This document shows positions 47,869 to 59,010 of a stretch of DNA of 64,000 nt, piece after piece; positions within the stretch are counted from its first letter, which is position 1, and each line of letters begins with the position of its first letter. This DNA is from Ustulina deusta. Its lineage: Eukaryota; Ascomycota; Sordariomycetes; Xylariales; Xylariaceae. The translations under genes were made by a program, and so were the position numbers. The stretch lies in NCBI GenBank assembly GCA_023159155.1, contig JAJNNX010000029.1:434001-498000 (forward strand), written 5' to 3'. The notes under the pieces were generated by a model. The model did not search any database. It was not told where the DNA came from and saw only the letters and a list, made by a program, of their open reading frames with translations.

Positions 47869-49809
47869 ATGAACAGAGCACGGCTTAATTGGAACATAGG
47901 AGCATCGGCCCTACACAACACCAGTTCTGATCCTCGGTGTTTGGATGGAGTAAATAGACATGCTAATCTCTTATTCCCAATTCCGCGTTGAATTTACCTA
48001 CGTCTAGGTAAAGTGCCCATCAGCTGAGATAGGCGACTCGACACTCTACTAGGAGTGAGCGACCTATTATTCTATTTTCTACTCTCTCGGAGCTATTTCG
48101 TTGCCCACCAGGGGCACTGCATTCGTCCTCCCATTCATTCCTATATCTTGAACCATGCTTGTTTTGAATCTAGTACGGAATCATTTCTGTTCATTTATGA
48201 CCACTTGTCAATAACCCCCATCTTCTCCCTTCACTCAGCCGTACCGCTAGCTCTTTTCTCCCCTCTTTATACCCACCATGAAGTCGGTACTCTCTATCAC
48301 TCCTGAGTACCCGGCAGCGCCAAACGGACTCCCTCGGCGCTTCATTAGGCGCCATCTGTGTAGCCGTGCGAGGCTGACCTTCCGAAGGTTCCTGAGGGAT
48401 AGCTCACGGAAAACCCGCACACACTCCAATCGCGTCGGGAAGAGTGTATTGAGCTATAGCATCTTCGTAAGCATGCCCAGAGCTCCATGGCATGGTCCAT
48501 GCCCCACAGAACTCTCACGGATCGACGGCACCGCTCTTAACCTCCCCAGCAGCAGACTCAGGATGCTTGCAACCGACGTGAGGACACTCGGCTGACCTTG
48601 CTAACGAGAGCGGACTCGATCTAGAGCGCCGAAATGTCCAACGCACTCTTTAGGACTCGTGGACGCAAACGTGTGGCGCACATACAACGCCTTCATTGAA
48701 ATGATGCCATTAATATCTGTGTGCCCTGCACGTGCCAGGTCTTAAACGCTGGTTTAAACACTGGAGATACAGCGAGTCCGTCAGCCCATCGCACACAAGC
48801 AAGGGAGTTTGTCGATGGGCCGACACCGATGAGGGCGGTACTTTAAGCCCCAACAAGCGAAAAACGCCAACTTTTAGTGATAGGCAGGACCCGTTCACTA
48901 GACTAGAGGCACCTAAAGATCGAGCTATGACGGTTTCGCGATTCCGTCTTGAGGGAATCCGCTACGGCACATGTGACACAGGTAAGACACGCGTGGACGA
49001 ATGTCGCAGAATGGCAACACCGTCAGTTGAGGAGTGCACACCAGCCAGTATCACCCCACCGGCCACACGAGGAGCCTACGAATATATCGGTGCGGAGCGC
49101 CGAGGTACTGACCGAGGACAAGCCGGCGAAACGGGTACCAAGACCTGGCGGGTTGGAGTTAGGGGGGGAGAGCTTCATCAGGCCGATCAAACAAGCTATT
49201 TGCTCACTCTTTGTTGTTTGAATCGCTGTGCCACTTCTGTCCGCTGTTGGGCCTGGGCTTTATGTTTATTGTGTTTCGGCCTGTTCACACAATAATGATA
49301 ATGTGGTCTTGCTTTGCAGGTGTGCAGTTCCTCGCTGGTTGAACAAAAAAAAAAGCTATGAAACCCTAAATCTCGTTGTGCTTGCGTAACGACTGTGATC
49401 TCGCTCCAAAAGAAAGCGTACATTTCCTCCCATTTCTGCTCTAGTAGCTATGTTTTTCAACTATTACCACAAACACCCCACTACTACTACTAGCATGATG
49501 CTTGGCGCTCGGGGCTAAAGCTGCAATGCAGGAACCAATCAGTTGTCATACTTCTTTCGATGATTACTTGATTCGGTCATAGGCGTAGCAGTAGCTGTAA
49601 ATGCTAACGGGATGATTCAACCAAGGGTGTGATGAGAAGAGCAGAATTTCAGCTTGGCGAGATTTGTGTATTCTGAAGCATATCACTGAGACTTCTTTGG
49701 TATGTGTAAAGCGCTTGTTGGCTGTACTTTTCTGGTTATTGTTTGTTGTTTCGGTGGATATCAGTCGAACATATCACTGATACGACTTTAGCTTAGTGAC
49801 GCCAAGTTG

Positions 49810-49915
49810 TTCTAGACAACTCGAGCTAACTAGCGAAAGCCAATAGCGCTGTTAGGAGTCGAACCCAACTCGCTAGATAGTTCTAGCTGAGCGCAACGGT
49901 CATAACTAGGTACTA
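49810..49915 (-). mobile_element. tRNA-derived SINE-like repeat, copy B
   Basis: On the minus strand an A-box-like GCGCTCAGCTAGAAC is followed about 30 nt later by a T-arm (TTGGG, loop TTCGACT, CCTAA with one G-T pair), then CAGCGCTATTGGC. It is too short between boxes and lacks a paired acceptor stem for a normal tRNA. It shares CTATCTAG-B box-CGCTATTGG with 6555-6650. Confidence 0.42.
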
Positions 49916-52175
49916 AGCAGGTATGTTGATATTTTTGCCATTTTTGCAGCCGTCTGACGTCTCTTGCACGCTAGCTTGTACTTAGACTGTGGAGAAATTG
50001 CCACGACTATTACAGTAATCGACAGGCTTGGTTAGGCACATCCTAGCCGTAGAGAGCTCAGGGACCAAACCTTGAATGGCGGCTATGCATCATTGTGCTT
50101 TTCCCCCTCTCCTATTACTCTGTATAATGCTCGAGTACCCTGCTTAACCCTGCCGCAACAGCGCCACCAACAACCCAATCAGCCTGTAGTCACCGTAACC
50201 TTCGACCGCTTCGACCTTTTGTTTTGCACCTTGTCGACGAAAGAGGGGTAGGTAGGAATGCGCGAAGCGTACGGTGGGAGTCTTCCCCTGCTTCCCCTCG
50301 GCTAGGTAGAGCAGGGCGAGCTCTATTGAGTTCCAGAACGGTCCATATTTCTCCCCACCTGGCCGTTGGAGATTGGAGGCTGATAGTCAGCCACAATTGA
50401 TCTCATTATACCCTCTTCGGCGTGGTCACCTAATAAGCGCGATGTGTCGTCTCACTCACTGGCTCCTCGCTTCTTTCAGCCTTGAGAGCTAACACCAACC
50501 TCGCTGCTCAGCTCTCTCGAGTCGTATTCTACCCTCTCCCGACTTCTTGCATCCTCTCTTCATCAGGGGATCGTATATCGATCTCGGACGAGGCTGGCAC
50601 GGCTATTGCCAGCCATACAGGGATATTCTGGTTTATGTTCACGTTCTGGTTTATGTTCACGAGGTGGCTGTTGCACTGAATCACACAAGCATGGCTGCGT
50701 GAAAACGTCTGTGTCTCAGCTGGAACTCATCCCCATTCCCCGGTCGAGCCCGACGAATCCCAAGCCTAGGGCGAAGCGGCACTAGCCGAGCTCATGGTCC
50801 TATCTTTCTTTGACATTCTGGTCGCCGCAAGAACTAAGTCTCCGCTTTGAGATGATTCACGAACAAACCTGGGGATGCCGAGGCAGTCTGCAGCCTCTCT
50901 TTCTGGATTCCTGCCATGGAAGCTCAAATAGCGCTAAGACAGACGCGCATGGCTTCATCCTTTTCCAGCCAGCTTACCGCTCCAAGTCGTACGACCAAGC
51001 CGATCTGACCCTAGCCTGAAAGTCATCTCTAGGGACTCACCGCAGGTGACAAGCTGTTGGGACGGTATTCGGAGACCGCAAGCAAATAATAAATCTCTCA
51101 GCCACGCGACGATACCTAATTCAACGGAGTGTCACATAGGATCCTCAATAGCGTGTGGCCACAGCGCGTAATACCTAGTACCGTCAGTCTCTTCACCCGT
51201 ACTAGGTATACATTTGGACTTACCGCTTCACGAGGTATTTTTCCTAGTTTATTGACTACCATGTCATGATATAGGTACACTAGTACGCTGCTAGAATACA
51301 TTTCCGTGTTCGTCGTTGGCGCTCGGAGTATGACCCCAATGGAGATGTGTTCAGTTTCCTTTTGGGAAGTACTTGCTGCCTTGTTAACTCTCACCGCAGG
51401 AACAGTAGCAATGACTGTAACGCTCCTAGATGGACACACAATAGGTTTCACTGGCCGGTAGAGCCTATCAGGTACGCGAAGCTTCGACTCAGATTGTGTA
51501 CCGGCCATTATTAGAAGTGGTTTCTTGACTCGACCGAACCTGAGTGCCAGCCCTTTACGAACGATAGCTTTGATCAGATCATAATACCGATACAAAGTCT
51601 ATCCGCCGGACATCTCATTATCCCACCGCTTAAGCCCGCTTATCCGAGCGATTCTCCCGTCCCATTGCCATTGTCACGGCGGTTCCGACTACTGTATCTA
51701 GGTGTCTAGCGTTCCTTGGGCAGCCGAGCAGGGATTCACTACGCCTCAATGATGCTCATCCGCCTGCTACTATTGCGGCGACAGGTTCAGATCTCTCTGC
51801 TGGTTATGCCATTACTACATTGACTCGAATCTTCTGTGAAGGTTGTAGCGATCTCAGTCTCCATAGCCGAAAGTCCCGTGCCTACGATGGCTTGAATTTT
51901 CAGCAGTATTTTTCATCCTAATGACCATGAGGCTCCATACCCACTCCATGTGAATACACTGGCGGCTACTGCTGGCCTCGACTAGTTCTTCACCAGCTCC
52001 ATCAAGATATGCCTGCGTCTTGTACTCTTCCGCCTATGGTCATGTTAGCCGCAAGCCTCGAGACACGTGTGTTGAGACGTCGTATCTAGACCAAGCTGGG
52101 CTCGCTTCCGCTTGCCCAGCCCGATGAGAGGAACACATCAAGAATTCTACAGCGCTTACATTGTGCCACTTCGAG

Positions 52176-52187
52176 TATATAATAAAT
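52176..52187 (+). promoter_or_regulatory. TATA box of the secreted two-module protein gene
   Basis: TATATAATAAAT stands about 108 bp upstream of the ATG at 52295 and is followed by a CT-rich leader. Confidence 0.55.
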
Positions 52188-52294
52188 GGACAATTCCTTC
52201 GTGACTCTACCTACTACATCTCTTTCTTCATTATCTTCTCAGACACCTAGTGATATCCTAACATCTCCTATTATCACTCTTCCTCTCTTCCACA

Positions 52295-53456
52295 ATGAAG
52301 TCCAACACTTTGATCCTGAGCACTTTGGTGTCTCTCGCTAGCGCTTCACCACTTCAGCCTCGCCAGCTGCTCGACTTTGCTCTCATCGACGCAGCCCCAG
52401 ACCCGGCAGTTCACTCAGTATCGATCGAGGAGAAGCCGCATGTTGTGCAGTACGACCTGCCTGCAGCAACCCAGGCTGCTATCGCTAATCCACTCCCTGT
52501 ACAAGCTACGCGCAGGCGTGGCCTCAAGGCCAGAACCGATGATTCCTGCAACCCTCTTCCGCTGGGTGCTGGGCCCGTCCCCGTCCCTGACACCGCCGAG
52601 GCATTCCTTGCCTACAATGGGTTCACGACTACGGCGCTTTCTGCTGCTGTGCCCAACGGCTACTACCAAACTTTCGGAAACTTGAACGGCTCTAACAGTG
52701 CGTACGGCTACTCCGGCTTCAGCACACTAGACTTTTATGACACTGCGGAGTGCGCTCGTCGGTGCGACAACATCAACAGCTGCATGGCTTTCAACATTTA
52801 TTTCGAAAGAGATCCCAACATCGTGCCCGGCCCTCTCTGCCAAGATCCCCCGTCAAATACTGTGATCAAGTGTGTCTACTGGGGAGGCTACATTTCGGCT
52901 GATAACGCCAACAACCAAGGCCAGTGGAGAGAACAGTTCCATGTCGTCATCGCTGGTTCCAATGGTTATATGAAGAATCAAGTAACCACACTTCCCGGTT
53001 TCAATGGCGTTGCTCTCGGCAATGCGGCAATCAACGCCCCTCTGAATTGTCTTGGCCAAGATACATACATGGGCGCCAAGATATTCACCACCAGCTACTA
53101 CGACGTCGGTCTATGTGCCGCAGCATGCACTTCGCAGAACGAGTACAATACCGCTCACCCACCCGCAATAGGCGAGCCCAAGCTCTGCAATTTCTTCGTG
53201 ACATTCCTGTCAGAGAGGAACGGCAGCCCCGAGGGCCAAATATGCGCCATGTACACGCAGTCCTGGGACTCCAGCTACGCCACCAACGACGTGAGCCTTC
53301 CCCTCTTCCTCGTATATCTACTGCTTTCAAGTTATTGACATCTTCTAGGGCCAATGGCGTGGCACTGACCACTACACTAATGATTATGTTTTCGCCTACA
53401 CCAACAGCACCTACAAGAACAACATTATTTGCCCGAACTCAACACTGACTCGATAA
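52295..53456 (+). CDS. Secreted Cys-containing protein with two similar modules
   Basis: Two exons (52295-53290, 53349-53456) encode 367 residues. A signal peptide (MKSNTLILSTLVSLASA) is followed by a propeptide-like stretch with dibasic sites (ATRRRGLKAR near 73-82), which suggests Kex2 processing. The mature part has two comparable halves. Each has F/Y-YD-ECxxxC, a later -C-F-, and a GQWR motif followed by an aromatic-rich strand (GQWREQFHVVIAGSNGY and GQWRGTDHYTNDYVFAY). The second GQWR is restored by splicing the 58-nt intron. The Cys pattern recalls apple/PAN-like adhesion modules, but the match is loose. Such proteins are found in secretomes of many ascomycetes and have no known activity. 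Confidence 0.85.
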
Positions 53457-54835
53457 ATGTTTTGAGGACGGTGAGAATTAAGAACGATACAGGATTTGGA
53501 TTGGGTAGCGTAGCAAACGTGGAGTGCGGGCAGGACTGGGAAGGGATTGTGTTTTGTTTTGGAGTTTACCTATTTGATCAGCACCGTCTGGTGTATGTCT
53601 CTCCTCTACTAAGATAGCCTCATTTGAAGCCACGAGTCTGATGATGAGACGGAATACTATTAAGCCAATTATGAAACGATGGATTTGTGTCCTCACTCGG
53701 CTCGCCCTGAACGCATGCAATATTCCGTCGTATGAGAAATGAGACATGATGACAGTCTCCGCGTGGCATGATCCTATGGACGGAGACCTTAGATAGAAAG
53801 TCAAGTCAAACCTTATACTGATGCCTAAACTTGTATCCCGAAACAGACACAACGAGAAAGTAGAAGCGGTTCTATTGGAATAAAATCTGGTCAGCTATAT
53901 CACATCTTGGCTTTTACTGTGAGAAGCCCGGCGGAAATCCTTGCCTCAGTCTTGTTTCTCCGTCCGTCACTTTTCCGACCTCCGCACCCCGTTCTCCGCA
54001 CTGCACCGCTTCGGAGACAGAAGAAGTCGGCTGAACCCCAAAAAGGGTATTTCTTCCTTGCTTCCAACACCGTGTCCGGAACTCATTGACTAGGTATCAA
54101 GCTCCGTCACTTTCACGTGCTTACGGCTACCTATTTTATGTAATACCCGGCTCTGGCGTATTGGTATTCCCACTTTATTCCCATGGATCTTCGAAGACTA
54201 GCGGGCCTTTGGCGCCCTACCAGAAGATTATTGCTAAATCGAGTATATTTTCCAAGCCGTTAGTCCAGCCCCTGTTATGCAGAACGTCAGCCGGAGTGAA
54301 CGGCTCCCTGAGGAACGTGATCCTATTTGTCGGGAATGGTGTTGGCGAGATAAGAGAATTTACCTCTTAAACTTCATGGCTTACCATCTACCCACACTTA
54401 CCATTCACAAGCGAGGCATATCGACGTATTGTTTCCTTGACTCAGCTAAATAAGTAGTCTTTTCATTAGAGGGCCTCTATGTCTTCGGCGGCGTATGCCA
54501 AAACGGCCGCTAACTGAGCCAAGGCAAGATGCTGATCGGCTGACGGAGCATGCAAACTGGCGTAAGATTCACATGAAAAGAAGCTTAGAATTTCAAAAGC
54601 TAGCTCACTATGACTAATATGACGGTGGATGCCACTAACAAGCTGCCGAGGTCCATGACGGGTCTCAGCCTCGGACTGCTTTTAGCGTGTAATACCTGCC
54701 GGATAATTCATCCCGAGTTTGCCTGTCCAATAAATAGGCTGGTACTTTGGATCGTCCTGAACATCGACCACATGCTTCATTAACTCCATCACACGACATC
54801 GGGCAAGTCTTGCAGTGATTCGTAACCTGATTGAA
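53457..54835. other. Intergenic, nothing recognised
   Basis: About 1.4 kb between genes on the same strand. It presumably contains the 3' UTR of the secreted protein gene and the acyl-CoA oxidase promoter. Confidence 0.6.
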
Positions 54836-56932
54836 ATGCCTCCGCCAAATCCGGATTGGGTTAAAGCCCTGAAACCTTCAGGGCCACAAGGATCCGAGCT
54901 TCTCCAGCAGGAGAGAGATCAATCGGCTCTGAATGTCGATCAGCTCGCTACTTTTTTGTTTACGAGCGAGGTCCTAGAGAGGAATGCGAAGATTTTAGAG
55001 ATCCTCCAGGCACATAAGGTCTTTGATAAATCTCAAAATTATTTTCGGGGCAGGAAAGAGAGGCTGGAAGCCGCTCTAGCCAGGGCGAAAGCGCTGAGAC
55101 AACTCAGCATCGAACACGGCTGGAGCCAGGAAGACTACAATGTCGCCAATGATCTCATCAGCGAGCCGACGCCTTATGGTCTACATGCTTCCATGTTCTT
55201 GAAGACACTAGAGGAACAAGGAACACCTGCACAGCACGAGCTGTTCCTCGAGCCGGCACGGCGCTATGAGTTTATCGGCTGTTACGCGCAAACTGAGCTT
55301 GGCCACGGATCCAATGTTCGAGGTCTGGAGACAACCGCAACATGGAATTCCGCAGACAAGACCTTCACACTCCATTCTCCCCATCTTACCGCTTCCAAGT
55401 GGTGGATTGGCTCGCTGGGCTTGGCTGCCAACCATGCAGTTGTAGTGGCACAACTCATCTTGAATGGGAAGTCCTACGGTCCCCACCCTTTTATTGTTCA
55501 AATCCGGGATCTCCAGACTCACGAACCGCTCCCAAATATCCACGTTGGTGACATAGGTCCAAAGTTTGGTTATAATACCATGGACAATGGCTTCCTGCTC
55601 TTTAACCACGTCAAGATCCCCCACATCAACATGCTTAGCCGGTTCTCGGCGGTAGACCCCGCGACTGGGACGTACGTCCGGCCTGCGAACCCAGCCCTGA
55701 TCTACGGCACTTTAACCTATATCCGATCGATGATCGTCCTCCAGTCTGGATCCACGCTTGCCCGAGGAGTAACTATAGCAACCCGTTATTGTGCGGTTCG
55801 ACGTCAGTTCCAGGACCGTGACACGCCCGAGGGTACACCTGGAGAGAACCAGGTCCTTGACTACACGATGGTGCAGTACCGTATACTGCCGTTGCTCGCA
55901 GCTTCTTATGCCCTGCACTTCACCGGCCAAACCATGGTGAATCTCTACAATGCGAACCAGAAACGTATGGGCCGGGGTAGCGATGCGAAGCGAAGTCCCG
56001 GCCCAGAGCAGATCAACTCTGGCAGCGATCTTTTGGCAGATCTTCATGCCATCTCGTGTGCTCTCAAGGCATTTGCCTCTACGACAGCCGCCGAAGGCCT
56101 GGAAGTATGTCGTCGTGCCTGCGGCGGACACGGATACTCCGCATTCTCCGGCATAGGCAGCTGGTATGCCGATTACTTGCCCACGGTCACATGGGAGGGC
56201 GACAACTACATGCTCACGCAGCAAGTTGCTCGTTACCTGCTCAAGTCCGCTCGCGCCGTCCTTGCAGGCAAAGCCGCGGCTACCAACAGCATCACCCGCG
56301 TCTTCCAACATTTCATCCAGAGACGAGACCTCGGCGCGGCCTTCGACGTACTCGACAACGATCAAGATCTTGTCGATGCATTTGGTTGGCGGGTTGCCTT
56401 CTTGACCTTCGAAGCCCTCAAGCACAGGGACGAAGACAAGCAGTCTTGGAACAGCCTCCTGGTGGACTTTTGGCGTCTCTCTACCGCCTACGCCCAATAC
56501 CTAGCAGTCAAGAATTTTTACGAGGCGCTTCAGGAAAAAAGCACAACGTCCTCGCTTGACCCAACCACGGTGTCTCTACTCCATAAGCTGTTCCAACTAT
56601 TCGCATTCTACCACTTGACGTCTCATGCCTCCGACTTTTTTGCCAGTGCCGCCACAACAGTACGTCAGATTCAACTGGCACGCACGAAGCGGACGCACTC
56701 TCTCCTCCAGGATATTCGACCTCATGCCGTTCGACTGGTCGATGCATGGAGTTTTCCGGACTGGCAGCTGGACAGCGCATTGGGGCGTTACGATGGCAAG
56801 GTCTACGAAGATATGTTCCATCGGGCTTCCGAGGTGAACCCACTGAACGATGAGGTCATCGATCCTTACCCGAATTCCCCCGTGTTGTTCCGGACGGGGA
56901 AAAGAGCGAAGGCGATTAAATCCGTGTTGTAG
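54836..56932 (+). CDS. Acyl-CoA oxidase
   Basis: An intronless frame of 698 residues from the first ATG (MPPPNPDWVKALKPSGPQGSELL, the usual family start). The in-frame codon at 54815 is GTG and is not used. The flavin-binding core includes YAQTELGHGSNVRGLETTAT and KWWIGSLG. The arginine-rich ATRYCAVRRQF motif and GGHGYSAFSG follow. The catalytic Glu lies in TVTWEGDN. The C-terminal acyl-CoA oxidase domain is complete. The enzyme performs the first, H2O2-producing step of peroxisomal beta-oxidation. The last residues are KSVL rather than SKL, so a canonical PTS1 is lacking. Some fungal Pox proteins enter peroxisomes without one. Confidence 0.93.
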   Translation: MPPPNPDWVKALKPSGPQGSELLQQERDQSALNVDQLATFLFTSEVLERNAKILEILQAHKVFDKSQNYFRGRKERLEAALARAKALRQLSIEHGWSQEDYNVANDLISEPTPYGLHASMFLKTLEEQGTPAQHELFLEPARRYEFIGCYAQTELGHGSNVRGLETTATWNSADKTFTLHSPHLTASKWWIGSLGLAANHAVVVAQLILNGKSYGPHPFIVQIRDLQTHEPLPNIHVGDIGPKFGYNTMDNGFLLFNHVKIPHINMLSRFSAVDPATGTYVRPANPALIYGTLTYIRSMIVLQSGSTLARGVTIATRYCAVRRQFQDRDTPEGTPGENQVLDYTMVQYRILPLLAASYALHFTGQTMVNLYNANQKRMGRGSDAKRSPGPEQINSGSDLLADLHAISCALKAFASTTAAEGLEVCRRACGGHGYSAFSGIGSWYADYLPTVTWEGDNYMLTQQVARYLLKSARAVLAGKAAATNSITRVFQHFIQRRDLGAAFDVLDNDQDLVDAFGWRVAFLTFEALKHRDEDKQSWNSLLVDFWRLSTAYAQYLAVKNFYEALQEKSTTSSLDPTTVSLLHKLFQLFAFYHLTSHASDFFASAATTVRQIQLARTKRTHSLLQDIRPHAVRLVDAWSFPDWQLDSALGRYDGKVYEDMFHRASEVNPLNDEVIDPYPNSPVLFRTGKRAKAIKSVL

Positions 56933-57545
56933 TCCGTCCCACACCCGACAGGCCTCTGCCATTTGAGTACTGTAATTTCCCAGTCAGGCTACTCAGCGGC
57001 ACATTTGTACCAAACTAGGCCAATTTCGTCGTCGACCTTGACAGGGATTCCGCTGCCTAGGTCTTATTCTTGTATCCATGGGTTCGAGGAGAAAGCACGC
57101 AATGCACATCATCTCCACGCATATGTGACACCTCCCCGGTGCACCAGATCACCCAGTTCAATGCTACTTGCGTGGATGGCGCTTGGATACGAAGCCAGTT
57201 CAAGAGCCAAGGGCAGAATACGTTGAAGACTTATAACTTCCGCCGGGCTACCGGACTTCTCTACATGACGGCGCGCCCGCACTTGAGTTATTGGGTTATG
57301 CTTTGGCTGTTTAGCCTTCAGTACGAAGTGTGAAGGAATTACGTATGATTGTGTGGGCGAAATTTTTGAGTTTTCTGCTTATTTACTACTTCACATGTAG
57401 AAGCTTTTTTCATTGATTCCGCCGTTTTGACGCTGCATTACTTAAAGCCACCACATAGACGAGACATCCGATTGCTCGATCCCCTCCCTGGTTCAACCGC
57501 TTGCCGTGTGAAGTCCCAGAGACCAAGGACGTGCATTGGACACTC
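56933..57545. other. Intergenic, nothing recognised
   Basis: About 600 bp. Short frames only. Confidence 0.55.
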
Positions 57546-57824
57546 ATGAAACGGCATTGTCTGGCCTGCGATCAACATGAACGGAATGGCTTTGCCAACA
57601 TATACGCGAAAGATGGCACTGCGAAATACAAAGATCTGGGTCTTGTCAAAGGAAGCGACAAGGTAGCCAAGCGGTTTCGATCGATCGAGTTTCTCGAGGT
57701 CCTGCGCGCTCTAATTGAGCTCGACAACCCAGGCAACCCAAATCGCACAGCTTACCTCTCATTCGATACTACGCCAGATCCGCTAAAACCAGTGGAGAAG
57801 CACGGCTGCTACGGACTCTACTAA
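57546..57824 (+). CDS. Small ORF of unknown function, perhaps a gene fragment
   Basis: From the first ATG (57546) the frame gives 92 residues: MKRHCLACDQHERNGFAN, then a charged middle with RFRSIEFLEVLRALIELDNP, ending RTAYLSFDTTPDPLKP...HGCYGLY. The composition looks protein-like, with an amphipathic helix and a Tyr/Gly-rich end, but I do not recognise the family. The open frame extends 15 codons upstream without a Met, so it could be the 3' exon of a longer or decayed gene. No CT-rich leader is seen. Confidence 0.4.
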   Translation: MKRHCLACDQHERNGFANIYAKDGTAKYKDLGLVKGSDKVAKRFRSIEFLEVLRALIELDNPGNPNRTAYLSFDTTPDPLKPVEKHGCYGLY

Positions 57825-59010
57825 CTCGGGTTTCGCAAGAGGACGGAGGGCGAGGTAATTTCTCATCTCACCTCGAAAAGACAATGGACACAAGGAGGAC
57901 CGGCAGGTAAAGCGGCTTTTGCGAAGCCCAAGACTAGTCGTACTGTTTCAAATGTTTAGAATAGACTGTTAGATTGCAGATGAATTGAATTGATAAATCA
58001 AGCAAGTATATGGCAGGAACCATCCGGCCTTCGTATTAGTATCATCGTAGGCAGTCCTGTAATGGAGTCAAGCCACTACAACAGTTTTTTTTTAGTTTTT
58101 TTCCCCCCGACGTTCTGCCGGAACGCGGGATTCTACCTACCGGCCAGGATCATCTATCCTATCTGCCAAGCTGTATGGCAAGGGTGTAAGTTTGTGGTAG
58201 GTACGCATATTGTATATGTCAGCAGATTAGGTCTCAGCCACTGTCAATACGAATCCCGAGCTGCATTAGCAATTATTCTGCCGACAGGCGATTTCTAATC
58301 CAGTATAGATATGAAGGCTATCTAGGACTTTTCATGAAGGTGGTCATGACTTGTGATATTCTAACAAGGTTAGCTAATCTCCCCAAGCTTATTTCTATTG
58401 ATACTCCTCTACTTCGTTCATTTGCTTGGGTGTAAAGGTATTCTTCTGTATGGATTTACTTATACTCAGTAGGTAGAAGCGCGGGATATACAGAAGGTGG
58501 TATAGGTCGTTTCAATGTTAAACTCAGGCAGTCACTAAGCATTTACATGCAGAAAGCAACCCCTTAATCCCCTTACTCAAATATGTAACACTTTTTGTTT
58601 CTATCCTGCTCGTTTGAAATTTCAATATCAACATGCCAAGCTGTCAGCCCCTATCTTAGTGACCTGTTTTGTGGCTGAGTCTATAACCATACGTCATTTT
58701 AAGTCTTACACTAGACCACCCTGTTGATGCTCTCCACAAGCAGGCAGCACTTATGTACACTACTACTCCGTATTTAACAAACAAAATGGGGATTTCGTTA
58801 ACCCCGTTGCGTTAGGTACACTGTGTTAGACCGGAGCCCTGTACCCCGGAAGTGTTAGCACATATAAAGAACTAAACTCACTGTACGAACACTCCATCAA
58901 TGCCTGTTCTGTTGTTGTTGGTCCAGACTTCCTCTAAAATAATTATATAAACATCAATGTCATTTTCAACTCCCTAGTACGGGTGACATTATTCACAATA
59001 GCCGGTGACA
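57825..59010. other. Intergenic upstream of the Zn2Cys6 gene
   Basis: About 1.2 kb, AT-richer than its surroundings, with a T-rich run near 58086-58102. No gene is supported. Confidence 0.5.

Larger units (their letters stand above)
47869..52294. other. Long intergenic region, no gene supported
   Basis: About 4.4 kb. The longest frames (48732-49295 plus, 51116-51595 minus) have no recognisable domain. A SINE-like repeat lies at 49810-49915. A 17-bp direct duplication of TTCTGGTTTATGTTCAC occurs at about 50627-50660. Confidence 0.45.

Noticed and set aside
48732..49295. 187-codon plus-strand frame
   Set aside because: Composition is not protein-like and no domain is visible.
51116..51595. 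159-codon minus-strand frame
   Set aside because: No recognisable motif, no signal or membrane pattern, isolated; likely chance.
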